A DNA stretch of 64,000 nucleotides. Origin: CAZDDB01 sp963843285 (GTDB lineage Bacteria; Acidobacteriota; HRBIN11; JAKEFK01). Positions 48,615-56,091 of this stretch are shown in pieces. The notes beneath the pieces were generated by a model. It searched no databases and was not told the DNA's origin. It saw only the letters and a program-made list of their open reading frames with translations. The stretch spans positions 124,001 to 188,000 of the forward strand of contig CAWJJO010000018.1 in assembly GCA_963843285.1 (NCBI GenBank). The letters run 5' to 3'. Numbering within the stretch: the stretch's first letter is position 1; each line of letters starts with the position of its first letter. The position numbers and the translations under genes were made by a program.

Positions 48615-49277
48615 ATGATTAACGGGCTAATCGGAAAAAAACTGGGAATGACACAGGTCTTCGGATCTGATGGTCGCGTCCTTCCTGTAACTGTTTTGCA
48701 GGTAGGACCGTGTCTGGTGACACAGATCAAGACAAAGGACAAGGACGGTTATTCTGCTGTCCAGCTTGGTCTTGTGGAATCTGCCTCCACCAGAAAGATG
48801 CACAAGTCCCTGCGCAGTCATTTTGAAAAAGCAGGAGTCCCTCCCCTGCGTCATCTGAGTGAATTTTTCATTCAAGATGAAAAACAGGACCTGCAGCCGG
48901 GCCAGCGCTTCAAAGTAGATCTGTTTCAAGCTCAGGAGAAAGTGGATGTGATCGGCATATCCAAAGGTAAGGGTTTTGCCGGTGTTGTAAAAAGACACCA
49001 CTTCAAAGGCGGTCCAGCCACACATGGGTCCATGTTTCATCGTGCTCCGGGATCGATTGGCGGGTCGTCGTTTCCCTCACGTGTTTTTCCGGGGATGCGT
49101 GCAGGGGGTCGGATGGGCGGTCAACGAGTGACGCTACGGAACTTGACGGTGGTCGATGTGGATACGGAAAACAACTTGATGCTGGTGGAAGGCGCAGTGC
49201 CGGGCGCGACAGGCACGTATATCGTTGTTCGAAAAGCGAGATCGGGACACGGAGCAAAGTCAACGCACAAGAAATAA
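48615..49277 (+). CDS. rplC: 50S ribosomal protein L3
   Basis: Binds domain VI of 23S rRNA and reaches toward the peptidyl transferase centre. LIGKKLGMTQVFGSDGRVLPVTVLQ at the start (shown in part) and GSMFHRAPGSIGGSSFPSRV, MAGRMGGQRVT-like GGRMGGQRVTLRNLTVVDVD mark the family. The methylated glutamine of other L3 proteins corresponds to the Gln in GGQRVT. 220 residues. It has a ribosome binding site GGAAGGAACG. Confidence 0.97.
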   Translation: MINGLIGKKLGMTQVFGSDGRVLPVTVLQVGPCLVTQIKTKDKDGYSAVQLGLVESASTRKMHKSLRSHFEKAGVPPLRHLSEFFIQDEKQDLQPGQRFKVDLFQAQEKVDVIGISKGKGFAGVVKRHHFKGGPATHGSMFHRAPGSIGGSSFPSRVFPGMRAGGRMGGQRVTLRNLTVVDVDTENNLMLVEGAVPGATGTYIVVRKARSGHGAKSTHKK

Positions 49278-49291
49278 GGCTGCAGGTCATT

Positions 49292-49915
49292 ATGGAAATC
49301 AACATTGTAAACATGAAAAATGAGCCGGTAGACAAGGTAGAAATACCGGAAATGGTTGCGGATGCGCAGCCGAACCGCAGCCTGGTTTACGAGCTCGTGC
49401 GGCAATACCAGGCCGGCGGAAGACAGGGAACAGCCGCGACAAAAACCCGCGGGCTGGTGAGTGGAAGCGGCCGCAAATTGTGGAAGCAGAAGGGCACGGG
49501 CCGCGCGCGCATCGGCAGTGTTCGTTCTCCGCTCTGGCGTCATGGCGGTACCGTATTTGGTCCTCAGCCGCGCGATTATTCGTATCGCATTCCATCGAAG
49601 AAACGAATTCTTGCGATCTGCTCCATCCTTTCTCAAAAGATGAAGGATGGGGGCGTGTTCGTGGTGGATGAAATTCGAGTGGAAAGTGGAAAAACGAAGG
49701 ATGCAGCTGAATGGATGAAGTCGTTTCAACTGAAAGAGGAGACGCTGATCGTAGATCAAGTCCGCAATGAAAATCTGCAGAGATCAGTGCGGAATCTTCC
49801 CGGCGTAAAATTTTCTACTGTTGCAGCGTTCAATGTAGTGGACGCGCTGAAGTTCAAGAATCTGATCATCTCAAAGCAGGCGTTTCAGCAACTTGCAAGG
49901 ATGCTGACAAAATGA
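49292..49915 (+). CDS. rplD: 50S ribosomal protein L4
   Basis: Exit-tunnel protein, and in Enterobacteria the repressor of the S10 operon. The tunnel loop RKLWKQKGTGRARIGSVRSP and WRHGGTVFGPQPRDYSY are conserved. The N-terminus (MEINIVNMKNEPVDKVEIPE) and the C-terminal PGVKFSTVAAFNVVDALKF are typical. 207 residues. Its TGA overlaps the rplW ATG as ATGA. Confidence 0.97.
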   Translation: MEINIVNMKNEPVDKVEIPEMVADAQPNRSLVYELVRQYQAGGRQGTAATKTRGLVSGSGRKLWKQKGTGRARIGSVRSPLWRHGGTVFGPQPRDYSYRIPSKKRILAICSILSQKMKDGGVFVVDEIRVESGKTKDAAEWMKSFQLKEETLIVDQVRNENLQRSVRNLPGVKFSTVAAFNVVDALKFKNLIISKQAFQQLARMLTK

Positions 49916-50202
49916 ATCATACACAAATCCTGAAGAAACCTTTGCTTACGGAAAAGAGCAATACATTGAAGGCCGATCAAAACATTGTGTGCTTTGAAGT
50001 CGAAAAGCATGCCAACAAGAACCAGATTCGCGAAGCAGTGGAAAAAATGTTCGGTGTAAAGGTCGAAAACGTAACGACTGCGATTGTGCATGGAAAACGG
50101 CGCCGCTACGGACGTTCGGTGGGAATGAAGTCGGATTGGAAGAAGGCCTACGTCAAAATCAAAGAAGGCGAGAAAAAGATCGAATTTTTCGAGGGTATGT
50201 AA
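49912..50202 (+). CDS. rplW: 50S ribosomal protein L23
   Basis: Docks trigger factor and SRP at the tunnel exit. ILKKPLLTEKSNTLKADQNIVCFEV, ANKNQIREAVEKMFGVKVENV and the basic GKRRRYGRSVGMKSDWKKAYV segment are family hallmarks. 96 residues. Translationally coupled to rplD by a four-base overlap, with rplB two bases after its stop. Confidence 0.96.
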   Translation: MNHTQILKKPLLTEKSNTLKADQNIVCFEVEKHANKNQIREAVEKMFGVKVENVTTAIVHGKRRRYGRSVGMKSDWKKAYVKIKEGEKKIEFFEGM

Positions 50203-50204
50203 TC

Positions 50205-51026
50205 ATGGGCATCAAAGCGTTTAAACCAACTTCGCCTGGAAGGCGTTTCCAGACAGTGCTGACGTTTGATGAACTGTCAACGGATCATCCGTATAAACCG
50301 CTGACCGAGGGTAAGAACAGAATCAATGGACGAAACAACAAAGGTCGAATTACAATTCGTCACCGCGGCCGCGGTCATAAGCGGCGTTACCGGATTGTTG
50401 ATTTCCGGCGAGATAAACTGGGAATTCCCGGAAAAGTGGCGTCCATTGAATATGATCCCAATCGTTCGGCAAATATCGCTCTAATCAATTATGCGGACGG
50501 GGAGAAACGCTACATCATTCAGCCGTCCGGCTTGAAAGTAGGCGATAACATCTTGGCATCTCCGGAAGCAGATATTCTGACTGGCAATGCGCTTCCACTC
50601 AGGAATATTCCAACCGGTACGATGATTCACAACATCGAACTTCGTCCGGGAAAAGGTGGGCAAATGGCACGCAGCGCCGGATCGGTTGCGCAATTGATGG
50701 CAAAGGAAGGCTCTTACGCCCAGATCAAGATACCTTCCGGTGAAATCCGAATGGTGTTGCTCGATTGCTATGCGACCATCGGTCAGGTCGGCAATATGGA
50801 TCACAACAATGTCTCGATTGGCAAGGCGGGACGCACGCGCTGGCTCGGCAAAAGGCCGACGGTTCGCGGTGTCGTTATGAATCCGGTAGATCATCCTCAT
50901 GGCGGCGGAGAAGGAAAGACTTCGGGCGGACGGCATCCGGTCAGCCCCTGGGGTCAGCCGACCAAGGGGTATAAGACCCGGCGAAACAAGCGCACCAGCG
51001 CCTTTATTCTGAAGCGGAGAAAATAG
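50205..51026 (+). CDS. rplB: 50S ribosomal protein L2
   Basis: One of the most conserved ribosomal proteins, needed for subunit joining and peptidyl transfer. KAFKPTSPGRRFQTVL, GRNNKGRITIRHRGRGHKRRYR and the histidine loop GVVMNPVDHPHGGGEGK are unmistakable. 273 residues from ATG 50205. A longer frame overlapping rplW is not real. Confidence 0.98.
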   Translation: MGIKAFKPTSPGRRFQTVLTFDELSTDHPYKPLTEGKNRINGRNNKGRITIRHRGRGHKRRYRIVDFRRDKLGIPGKVASIEYDPNRSANIALINYADGEKRYIIQPSGLKVGDNILASPEADILTGNALPLRNIPTGTMIHNIELRPGKGGQMARSAGSVAQLMAKEGSYAQIKIPSGEIRMVLLDCYATIGQVGNMDHNNVSIGKAGRTRWLGKRPTVRGVVMNPVDHPHGGGEGKTSGGRHPVSPWGQPTKGYKTRRNKRTSAFILKRRK

Positions 51027-51027
51027 C

Positions 51028-51330
51028 ATGAGCCGTTCACTGAAAAAAGGTCCATTTATCGACGGTCACTTGATGAAGAAAGTCACCGGAATGAACGAAA
51101 GGAATGAAAAAAAGGTAATTCAGACCTGGTCTCGGCGCTCAACCGTCGTGCCGGAAATGGTCGGGCACACGATTGCGGTGCACAATGGGAGAAAATTTAT
51201 CCCCGTTTTTGTTACGGAAAACATGGTAGGGCATAAACTTGGCGAATTTGCGCCTACACGGATTTTCCACGGACATCCGGCCAAGTCTGAGAAAGCAGCT
51301 ACGAAAGCTGCAGTGGGAGCGCCCAAGTAG
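51028..51330 (+). CDS. rpsS: 30S ribosomal protein S19
   Basis: Small-subunit head protein near the A-site finger bridge. MSRSLKKGPFIDGHLMKKV, TWSRRSTVVPEMVGHTIAVHNG and GHKLGEFAPTRIFHGHP are diagnostic. 100 residues, with a slightly extended Ala/Lys C-terminus. It starts one base after the rplB stop. Confidence 0.97.
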   Translation: MSRSLKKGPFIDGHLMKKVTGMNERNEKKVIQTWSRRSTVVPEMVGHTIAVHNGRKFIPVFVTENMVGHKLGEFAPTRIFHGHPAKSEKAATKAAVGAPK

Positions 51331-51339
51331 GGAACGCAT

Positions 51340-51705
51340 ATGGAAAAGCAGCAAATTGTTGAAGTCAGCAAAGCAAAGGGAAAATATTTCAGAGTTTCTC
51401 CGCAGAAAGCACGGCTCGTGATTGATCTGATTCGCGGAGAGAACGTTACCAGGGCACTGGCAATTTTAAAAGGGACATCCAAGCGTGCTTGCGGCCCGGT
51501 GGAGAAAGTCTTGAAATCCGCCATCGCAAATGCGAAAGAAAAACAACCCGCGCTCGATGTGGACCGCCTGTATGTTCACAGGGCCTATGTCGATTCCGGG
51601 CCAACCAAGATGTGGAAACGAATTCGTCCCACATCCATGCTAAAAGTAATGCGCATCGTGCGCCGGCACAGTCACGTGACCATTCATCTGGCTGAGCGAG
51701 GATAG
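51340..51705 (+). CDS. rplV: 50S ribosomal protein L22
   Basis: Its beta hairpin lines the exit tunnel. KYFRVSPQKARLVIDLIRGENV, KSAIANAKE and DRLYVHRAYVDSGPTKMWKRIRP are visible. The tunnel-tip segment reads PTSMLKVMRIVRRHSHV, more divergent from the usual PRAMGRATRIRKRTSHI than other parts. 121 residues. Between rpsS and rpsC in the standard order. Confidence 0.96.
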   Translation: MEKQQIVEVSKAKGKYFRVSPQKARLVIDLIRGENVTRALAILKGTSKRACGPVEKVLKSAIANAKEKQPALDVDRLYVHRAYVDSGPTKMWKRIRPTSMLKVMRIVRRHSHVTIHLAERG

Positions 51706-51713
51706 AGAGTAGT

Positions 51714-52376
51714 ATGGGTCAAAAAGTACATCCGTATGGCTTCCGAATTGGAGTAAACCGGACGTGGCAATCGCGCTGGTTTGCCGAAAAGAATTATTCC
51801 GAGCTGTTGCATGAGGACCTTCGCATTCGCGAGGAACTGAAAAAGACTTTTGTGCAGGCAGGAATTTCCAAATTGGAAATCGATCGTCTTCCAAATCAGC
51901 TCAAAGTGCGCATTCACACTTCCAAGCCGGGTCTTGTGATCGGGAAGAAGGGCGCGGGTGTGGATCAGTTGAAACGCCGTTTGGAAGCGGAAGTAGGACG
52001 CGAAGTAGTGATTAATATTGAAGAAGTGGTCCGTCCCGAACTCGATGCGCAACTCGTTTCCGAAACCATTGCATTTCAACTCGAAAAACGCGTAGCTTTC
52101 CGCCGCGCGATGCGCCGTGCCGTGGAATCGGCCAAGAAATTTGGCGGAAAAGGAATCAAGGTTCGGTGCAAAGGAAGACTGAATGGCGCTGAAATTGCTC
52201 GCGCTGAATGGTATTTGTACGGAAGACTTCCTCTGACTACTCTTCGAGCCGACATCGATTACGGATTTTATGAAGCCAAGACCGCATATGGAGTGATTGG
52301 CGTGAAAGTCTGGATCTTCAAGGGCGAAAAAGACACGTACTTGCCCAGACACGAAGAGCGAAGAGAAAGAGCATAG
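51714..52376 (+). CDS. rpsC: 30S ribosomal protein S3
   Basis: Lines the mRNA entry tunnel with helicase activity. KVHPYGFRIGVNRTWQSRWF at the start, a KH domain with GLVIGKKGAGVDQLKRRLE, and C-terminal GRLNGAEIARAEWYLYGRLPL. 220 residues. rplV and rplP lie within 10 bp on either side. Confidence 0.97.
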   Translation: MGQKVHPYGFRIGVNRTWQSRWFAEKNYSELLHEDLRIREELKKTFVQAGISKLEIDRLPNQLKVRIHTSKPGLVIGKKGAGVDQLKRRLEAEVGREVVINIEEVVRPELDAQLVSETIAFQLEKRVAFRRAMRRAVESAKKFGGKGIKVRCKGRLNGAEIARAEWYLYGRLPLTTLRADIDYGFYEAKTAYGVIGVKVWIFKGEKDTYLPRHEERRERA

Positions 52377-52385
52377 GGTGCAGCC

Positions 52386-52805
52386 ATGTTGATGCCGAAG
52401 AAAGTGAAATATTTAAAAATGCAGCGCGGCCGGCGCAAAGGCAAAGCCTGGCGCGGACACGAGATTTCCTTTGGAGATTACGGATTGCGCGCGATGGAGC
52501 CGGCCTGGTTATCGAGTCGCCAGATTGAAGCTGCGCGCGTTGCGATGACACGATTCGTGAAACGCGGGGGAAAAATCTGGATCCGTGTGTTTCCGGATAA
52601 ACCGATCACGAAAAAGCCGGCAGAAACACGCATGGGAAAGGGAAAAGGACCAAGAGTGGGGTGGGTAGCGGTGATCAAGCCCGGGCGTGTTCTTTTTGAA
52701 ATGGTGGGTGTAACGGAAGATATTGCTCGTGAAGCCATGAGACTTGCGGCGCACAAACTGCCGTTCAAGACCCGGTTCGCAATCAGGATGGGACAGGAAC
52801 AATGA
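52386..52805 (+). CDS. rplP: 50S ribosomal protein L16
   Basis: Helps position A-site tRNA. MPKKVKYLKMQRGRRKGKAWRG-like start, FGDYGLRAMEPAWLSSRQIEAAR and RMGKGKGPRVGWVAVIKPGRVLFE. 139 residues; the start could also be ATG 52392 (MPKKVKYL), two codons downstream, which fits the family equally well. The stop overlaps the rpmC start by four bases. Confidence 0.96.
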   Translation: MLMPKKVKYLKMQRGRRKGKAWRGHEISFGDYGLRAMEPAWLSSRQIEAARVAMTRFVKRGGKIWIRVFPDKPITKKPAETRMGKGKGPRVGWVAVIKPGRVLFEMVGVTEDIAREAMRLAAHKLPFKTRFAIRMGQEQ

Positions 52806-53002
52806 AAGCCAAAGAACTGAAAGAGCAGACTCCAGAAGAGTTAAAGTTGAAAGAATCCGACCTGTACGACCAGCTGTTTAAGTTGCGCTTTCAAGCTGCA
52901 ACAGCGCAGCTCGAAAAGCCGGCCAAGATCCGGCAGGTACGCCGAGATCTTGCCAGGGTCAAAACAGTATTGAAACAAAAGGACATCGCCGGTAGGCAGT
53001 AA
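52802..53002 (+). CDS. rpmC: 50S ribosomal protein L29
   Basis: Small two-helix protein near the tunnel exit. MKAKELKEQTPEELKLKESD, LFKLRFQAATAQLEKPAKIR and QVRRDLARVKTVLKQ are typical. 66 residues. It overlaps rplP (ATGA). A 100-bp spacer with a hairpin repeat separates it from rpsQ, which normally follows within a few bases. Confidence 0.95.
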   Translation: MKAKELKEQTPEELKLKESDLYDQLFKLRFQAATAQLEKPAKIRQVRRDLARVKTVLKQKDIAGRQ

Positions 53003-53010
53003 TGAAGAAT

Positions 53011-53084
53011 AACCGCAAAGACCGCAATGACCGCAAAGGAGGGGAAAGAAAATTTTCTTCGCGGTCTTTGCGCGCTTTGCGGTT
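53011..53084. repeat. Hairpin repeat of ACCGCAAAG units between rpmC and rpsQ
   Basis: AACCGCAAAG (53011-53020) and CTTTGCGGTT (53075-53084) are perfect outer arms. Each side has three 9-bp units (ACCGCAAAG, ACCGCAATG, ACCGCAAAG and complements) around a purine-rich then T-rich centre. It ends 18 bp before the rpsQ ATG. Confidence 0.9.
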
Positions 53085-53102
53085 CAAATCCTCAGGTGGG
53101 TT

Positions 53103-53387
53103 ATGAGTGAAGAACTAAATCAGCAAATGGAAGAACGAAGACATAGAAAGACACTGGAAGGTGTCGTGATCAGCAATCGTATGCAGAAATCAGTGGTGGT
53201 TCGCGTGGAACGTCAAGTCCGCCATCCTTTGTATCAGAAGACGCTCCGGAAGAGCTCCAAATTCATGGCCCATGATGAAGAAAATAAGTGCAGAGTTGGA
53301 GATCGTGTTCAAATCCGTCAAACACGCCCTCTGAGTAAGAACAAATGCTGGCGGGTCGTATCGATCTTGGTCTCTACGCAGCAGTAA
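53103..53387 (+). CDS. rpsQ: 30S ribosomal protein S17
   Basis: OB-fold 16S rRNA-binding protein. RKTLEGVVISNRMQKSVVVRVERQV in part, HPLYQKTLRKSSKFMAHDEEN and GDRVQIRQTRPLSKNKCWRVV. 94 residues, including about 12 extra acidic and basic residues (MSEELNQQMEERRHR) before the usual start. An internal start is possible, but the ATG 53103 with upstream CAGGTGGG is the only one with a plausible ribosome binding site. Confidence 0.95.
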   Translation: MSEELNQQMEERRHRKTLEGVVISNRMQKSVVVRVERQVRHPLYQKTLRKSSKFMAHDEENKCRVGDRVQIRQTRPLSKNKCWRVVSILVSTQQ

Positions 53388-53399
53388 AGGAGAAGCATC

Positions 53400-53768
53400 A
53401 TGATCCAGATGAGAACGATTTTGACGGTGGCTGATAATTCCGGCGCCAAAAGGATCAGTTGCATCCTTCCGATCGGGGGATCTACAGGCCGTTATGCCGG
53501 TCTGGGGGATGTGATTACCGCCAATGTGAAAGAAGCAACACCGGACGGAACGGTGAAGAAAGGAGAAGTGGTTCGTGCTGTAATCGTTCGTGTTCGGAAA
53601 GAAACACGGAGGAAAGACGGCTCCTATATTCGGTTTGATGATAACGCGGCAGTCTTGATCAATCAGGCGAACGAGCCGGTCGGCACCCGCGTTTTTGGCC
53701 CGGTTGCCCGTGAGCTGCGCGACAAGCGTTTCATGAAAATCATTTCGCTGGCTCCGGAGGTAATCTGA
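53400..53768 (+). CDS. rplN: 50S ribosomal protein L14
   Basis: Interface protein forming bridge B8. MIQMRTILTVADNSGAKRIS, VKEATPDGTVKKGEVVRAVIVRVRK and RFDDNAAVLINQANEPVGTRVFGPVARELR are diagnostic. 122 residues. Good ribosome binding site AAAGGAGAAG. rplX starts two bases after its stop. Confidence 0.98.
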   Translation: MIQMRTILTVADNSGAKRISCILPIGGSTGRYAGLGDVITANVKEATPDGTVKKGEVVRAVIVRVRKETRRKDGSYIRFDDNAAVLINQANEPVGTRVFGPVARELRDKRFMKIISLAPEVI

Positions 53769-53770
53769 AA

Positions 53771-54088
53771 ATGAATGTAAAGAAGAATGATCAGGTAAAA
53801 GTTGTTGCCGGAAAAGATCGCGGCAAGTTGGGAAAGGTATTGCAGCTCCATCTGGATAAAGGACGCGCAATCGTGGAAGGAATCAATTTTCGTAAGAAAC
53901 ATACGAAGGCAAATCCGGCGAAAGGAGTACAGGCGGGAATTACACAACAAGAATCCCCGATCCGGCTATCGAATTTGATGATTATCTGTCCGGAATGCGG
54001 AAAGCAAACGCGGGTCAAACATAAATTGCTGGAAGACGGAAGTAAACAAAGGGTCTGCGCCAAATGCGGTGGCAGCCTGGATAAATAG
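53771..54088 (+). CDS. rplX: 50S ribosomal protein L24
   Basis: Assembly initiator of the large subunit with a KOW motif. KKNDQVKVVAGKDRGKLGKVLQ, EGINFRKKHTKANPAKGVQAG and the C-terminal zinc-ribbon-like CPECGKQTRVKHKLLEDGSK...CAKCGG. Two CxxC pairs give a possible zinc site. 105 residues. A CGCGGAG hairpin separates it from rplE. Confidence 0.97.
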   Translation: MNVKKNDQVKVVAGKDRGKLGKVLQLHLDKGRAIVEGINFRKKHTKANPAKGVQAGITQQESPIRLSNLMIICPECGKQTRVKHKLLEDGSKQRVCAKCGGSLDK

Positions 54089-54094
54089 GACTTT

Positions 54095-54135
54095 AACGCG
54101 GAGGTCGCAGAGAGCGCGGAGAAATACTCCGCGTT
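54095..54135. repeat. CGCGGAG hairpin repeat between rplX and rplE
   Basis: AACGCGGAG (54095-54103) and CTCCGCGTT (54127-54135) are perfect arms, identical in sequence to those before fusA. The left side has GTCGCAGAG and AGCGCGGAG as further units. It ends 17 bp before the ATG at 54153. Confidence 0.88.
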
Positions 54136-54201
54136 GAAGAATAAGGGTTTTTATGGCGAAAGAAGGAAAAGTAATCAAGGAAAAGAAGGTTAAGGCGGAA
54201 G

Positions 54202-54792
54202 GTGGGAAAGCCCGGGAAACAGGGAGAGCCTGTTTCCAGAAAGGGCCCAACCCCACGCCTGAAACTAAAATTCAGGGACGAAATCATGCCGCTTCTATTG
54301 GAGCGGAAAAACTATACCAATCCAATGGCCATACCACGTCTGAAAAAAATTGTGGTTAACATGGGGGTTGGGGAAGCGTCCAGAAACATCAAGGTCATGG
54401 ATTATGCGCTGGATGAAATTGGCAAGATCACGGGACAAAAACCGGTGATGCGAAGGGCAAAAAAGGCGATTTCTTCTTTTAAGCTGCGGGAAGGCATGCC
54501 GATCGGCGCCAGTGTCACCCTGAGAGGGGACATGATGTACGAATTTCTGGACCGGTTGGTGAGTATCGCTCTTCCTCGTGTGCGCGATTTTAAGGGTCTT
54601 TCACCCGATTCGTTTGATGGGCGTGGAAGCTACACAATCGGATTGAAAGATCAGTTGATTTTTCCAGAAATCGATTACGCCAAAGTCGATAAGATGCGCG
54701 GGATGAACATTACATTTGTGACTTCTGCAAAAACAGACGAAGAGGCTCGAACTCTTCTTCTTCACTTTGGTATGCCGTTTCGTAAAAACTAG
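54202..54792 (+). CDS. rplE: 50S ribosomal protein L5, N-terminal frame uncertain
   Basis: Binds 5S rRNA in the central protuberance. RDEIMPLLLERKNYTNPMAIP, RLKKIVVNMGVGEASRNIKV, TGQKPVMRRAKKAISSFKLREG and RDFKGLSPDSFDGRGSYTIGLKD in sense identify it. The start given is GTG 54202. The more natural start is ATG 54153 behind TAAGGG, whose frame gives a basic extension MAKEGKVIKEKKVKAEGGK but ends at 54359. Joining the two needs a +1 shift between about 54202 and 54258. A perfect hairpin GGAAACAGG/CCTGTTTCC (54215-54223, 54229-54237) lies there. Basic N-terminal L5 extensions are known to me from Acidobacteria. Confidence 0.9.
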   Translation: MGKPGKQGEPVSRKGPTPRLKLKFRDEIMPLLLERKNYTNPMAIPRLKKIVVNMGVGEASRNIKVMDYALDEIGKITGQKPVMRRAKKAISSFKLREGMPIGASVTLRGDMMYEFLDRLVSIALPRVRDFKGLSPDSFDGRGSYTIGLKDQLIFPEIDYAKVDKMRGMNITFVTSAKTDEEARTLLLHFGMPFRKN

Positions 54793-54799
54793 GAGATTT

Positions 54800-54985
54800 A
54801 TGGCAAAGCTTTCGTTAAGGATCAAAGCCCGGCTGAAACCGAAATTTTCAACCCGCGCATATCATCGTTGTCCGCGTTGCGGACGCGGTCGTGCGTATTT
54901 GCGGAAATTTGATCTTTGCAGAATCTGTTTCCGGAAACTGGCGCTGACCGGTGAAATCCCGGGAGTGCTCAAAGCAAGCTGGTAA
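54800..54985 (+). CDS. rpsN: 30S ribosomal protein S14 type Z
   Basis: Zinc-binding short S14, 61 residues: MAKLSLRIKARLKPKFSTRA, with CPRCGRGR (Cys24, 27) and CRICFRKL (Cys40, 43), ending GEIPGVLKASW. AGGAG lies just before ATG 54800. The longer frame upstream overlaps rplE and is not real. A 100-bp spacer with a 7-mer hairpin follows. Confidence 0.97.
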   Translation: MAKLSLRIKARLKPKFSTRAYHRCPRCGRGRAYLRKFDLCRICFRKLALTGEIPGVLKASW

Positions 54986-54991
54986 GAATAA

Positions 54992-55067
54992 AGTCCGAAG
55001 TCCAAAGTCCAAAGTCCAAGGTCACGAAATCGGTTGACTTTGGACCTTGGACCTTGGACCTTGGACT
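54992..55067. repeat. 33-bp-arm hairpin of 7-bp GTCCAAA / GGACCTT units between rpsN and rpsH
   Basis: The left arm (54992-55024) is four 7-bp units AGTCCAA-like. The right arm (55035-55067) is four units of GGACCTT. They pair over 33 positions with 28 Watson-Crick matches, and the five exceptions are all purine transitions (two give G-U). The loop is ten bases. It ends 18 bp before the rpsH ATG. Confidence 0.92.
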
Positions 55068-55085
55068 GTAGAGAATGAGGTAATT

Positions 55086-55481
55086 ATGAGTGTTACAGAT
55101 CCGATTGCTGATTATCTCGTGCGCGTTCGCAACGCGATTGCGGCTAAGCATGAGACGGTGGAAATTCCTGCATCTAAAATGAAGGTGGAAATTACTAGAA
55201 TTCTGAAGGAAGAAGGTTTCATTCAGAACTTCAAGATGCAGGAAGACAACAAGCAAAATGTGTTGAAAATCTTTCTGAAATATTCAGAAGGACAACCTGT
55301 CATCACCGGTTTGAAGCAGATCAGCAAACCGGGAATGCGTGTGTATTCGAACAGAGATAATGTGCCAAAAGTAATCGGTGGTCTGGGAATCTCCATTATA
55401 TCCACATCCAGAGGCATCATGACCGGTCATGATTCCAGCAAAACTGGGATCGGCGGCGAGGTCCTTTGCGAGATCTGGTAA
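55086..55481 (+). CDS. rpsH: 30S ribosomal protein S8
   Basis: Central-domain rRNA-binding protein and repressor of the spc operon in E. coli. MSVTDPIADYLVRVRNAIAA, KMKVEITRILKEEGFIQNF, KQISKPGMRVYSN and GLGISIISTSRGIMTGHDSS. 131 residues from ATG 55086, with GAGAATGAGG upstream. A longer frame reads into the 7-mer hairpin and is rejected. Confidence 0.97.
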   Translation: MSVTDPIADYLVRVRNAIAAKHETVEIPASKMKVEITRILKEEGFIQNFKMQEDNKQNVLKIFLKYSEGQPVITGLKQISKPGMRVYSNRDNVPKVIGGLGISIISTSRGIMTGHDSSKTGIGGEVLCEIW

Positions 55482-55486
55482 CGAAT

Positions 55487-55515
55487 AACCACAAAGGCAC
55501 GAAGGCACAAAGAAG
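55487..55515. repeat. Single-arm CACAAAGGCACGAAGG repeat between rpsH and rplF
   Basis: AACCACAAAGGCACGAAGGC followed by ACAAAGAAG. Nearly identical to 27247-27264 and related to 2899-2926. It ends before the AAAAGG ribosome binding site of rplF. Confidence 0.7.
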
Positions 55516-55532
55516 AGAAAAGGTAAGAATTT

Positions 55533-56075
55533 ATGTCGCGGATAGGAAATAAAATAGTTTTGCTACCTTCAGGAGTTCAGGTGCAGGTTCAAGAAGCACT
55601 TGTAGAAGTGAAGGGACCCAAAGGCACCGTGCAAGTTCCCGTTCATCGCCGGATCCATGTGGAAAAGACTAAGGAAGGAATTGTCTGCAAGCGATCCACG
55701 GAGGAGAAGACAGACAAAGCCTTGCATGGCACGATGCGCAGTCTGATTGCAAACGCGGTGAAGGGAGTGACGGACGGCTTCAAGAAGGAATTCGAAATCG
55801 TAGGGATCGGCTACAGAGCTGCGGTGGACAAGAAGAAGATTGTGTTTACAGTGGGATATTCCCATCCCGTAGAACTGGAGATCCCGGCAGATCTGCAAAT
55901 CAGTTTTGACGAAAAGAATAAGAACAAATTTGCTCTTAGCGGAGTGGACAAACACAAAGTGGGTCAGTTTGCCGCGCACATCAGAAACGTGCGGCCGCCC
56001 GATCCGTACAAAGGGAAAGGGATCAAATATGCGGATGAACGTCTGAAACTGAAAGAAGGGAAGAAGAAGGCCTAG
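55533..56075 (+). CDS. rplF: 50S ribosomal protein L6
   Basis: Near the factor-binding site. MSRIGNKIVLLPSGVQVQVQ, VKGPKGTVQVPV, VKGVTDGFKKEFEIVGIGYRA and the C-terminal RNVRPPDPYKGKGIKYADE. 180 residues in two repeats of the L6 fold. Start ATG 55533. Confidence 0.97.
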   Translation: MSRIGNKIVLLPSGVQVQVQEALVEVKGPKGTVQVPVHRRIHVEKTKEGIVCKRSTEEKTDKALHGTMRSLIANAVKGVTDGFKKEFEIVGIGYRAAVDKKKIVFTVGYSHPVELEIPADLQISFDEKNKNKFALSGVDKHKVGQFAAHIRNVRPPDPYKGKGIKYADERLKLKEGKKKA

Positions 56076-56091
56076 GACCAGGAGAGAAAGT

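Noticed and set aside
54285..54288. ATG at about 54286 as the start of L5
   Set aside because: It would remove the conserved first helix (RLKLKFRDEI) that precedes MPLLLERK in the family.
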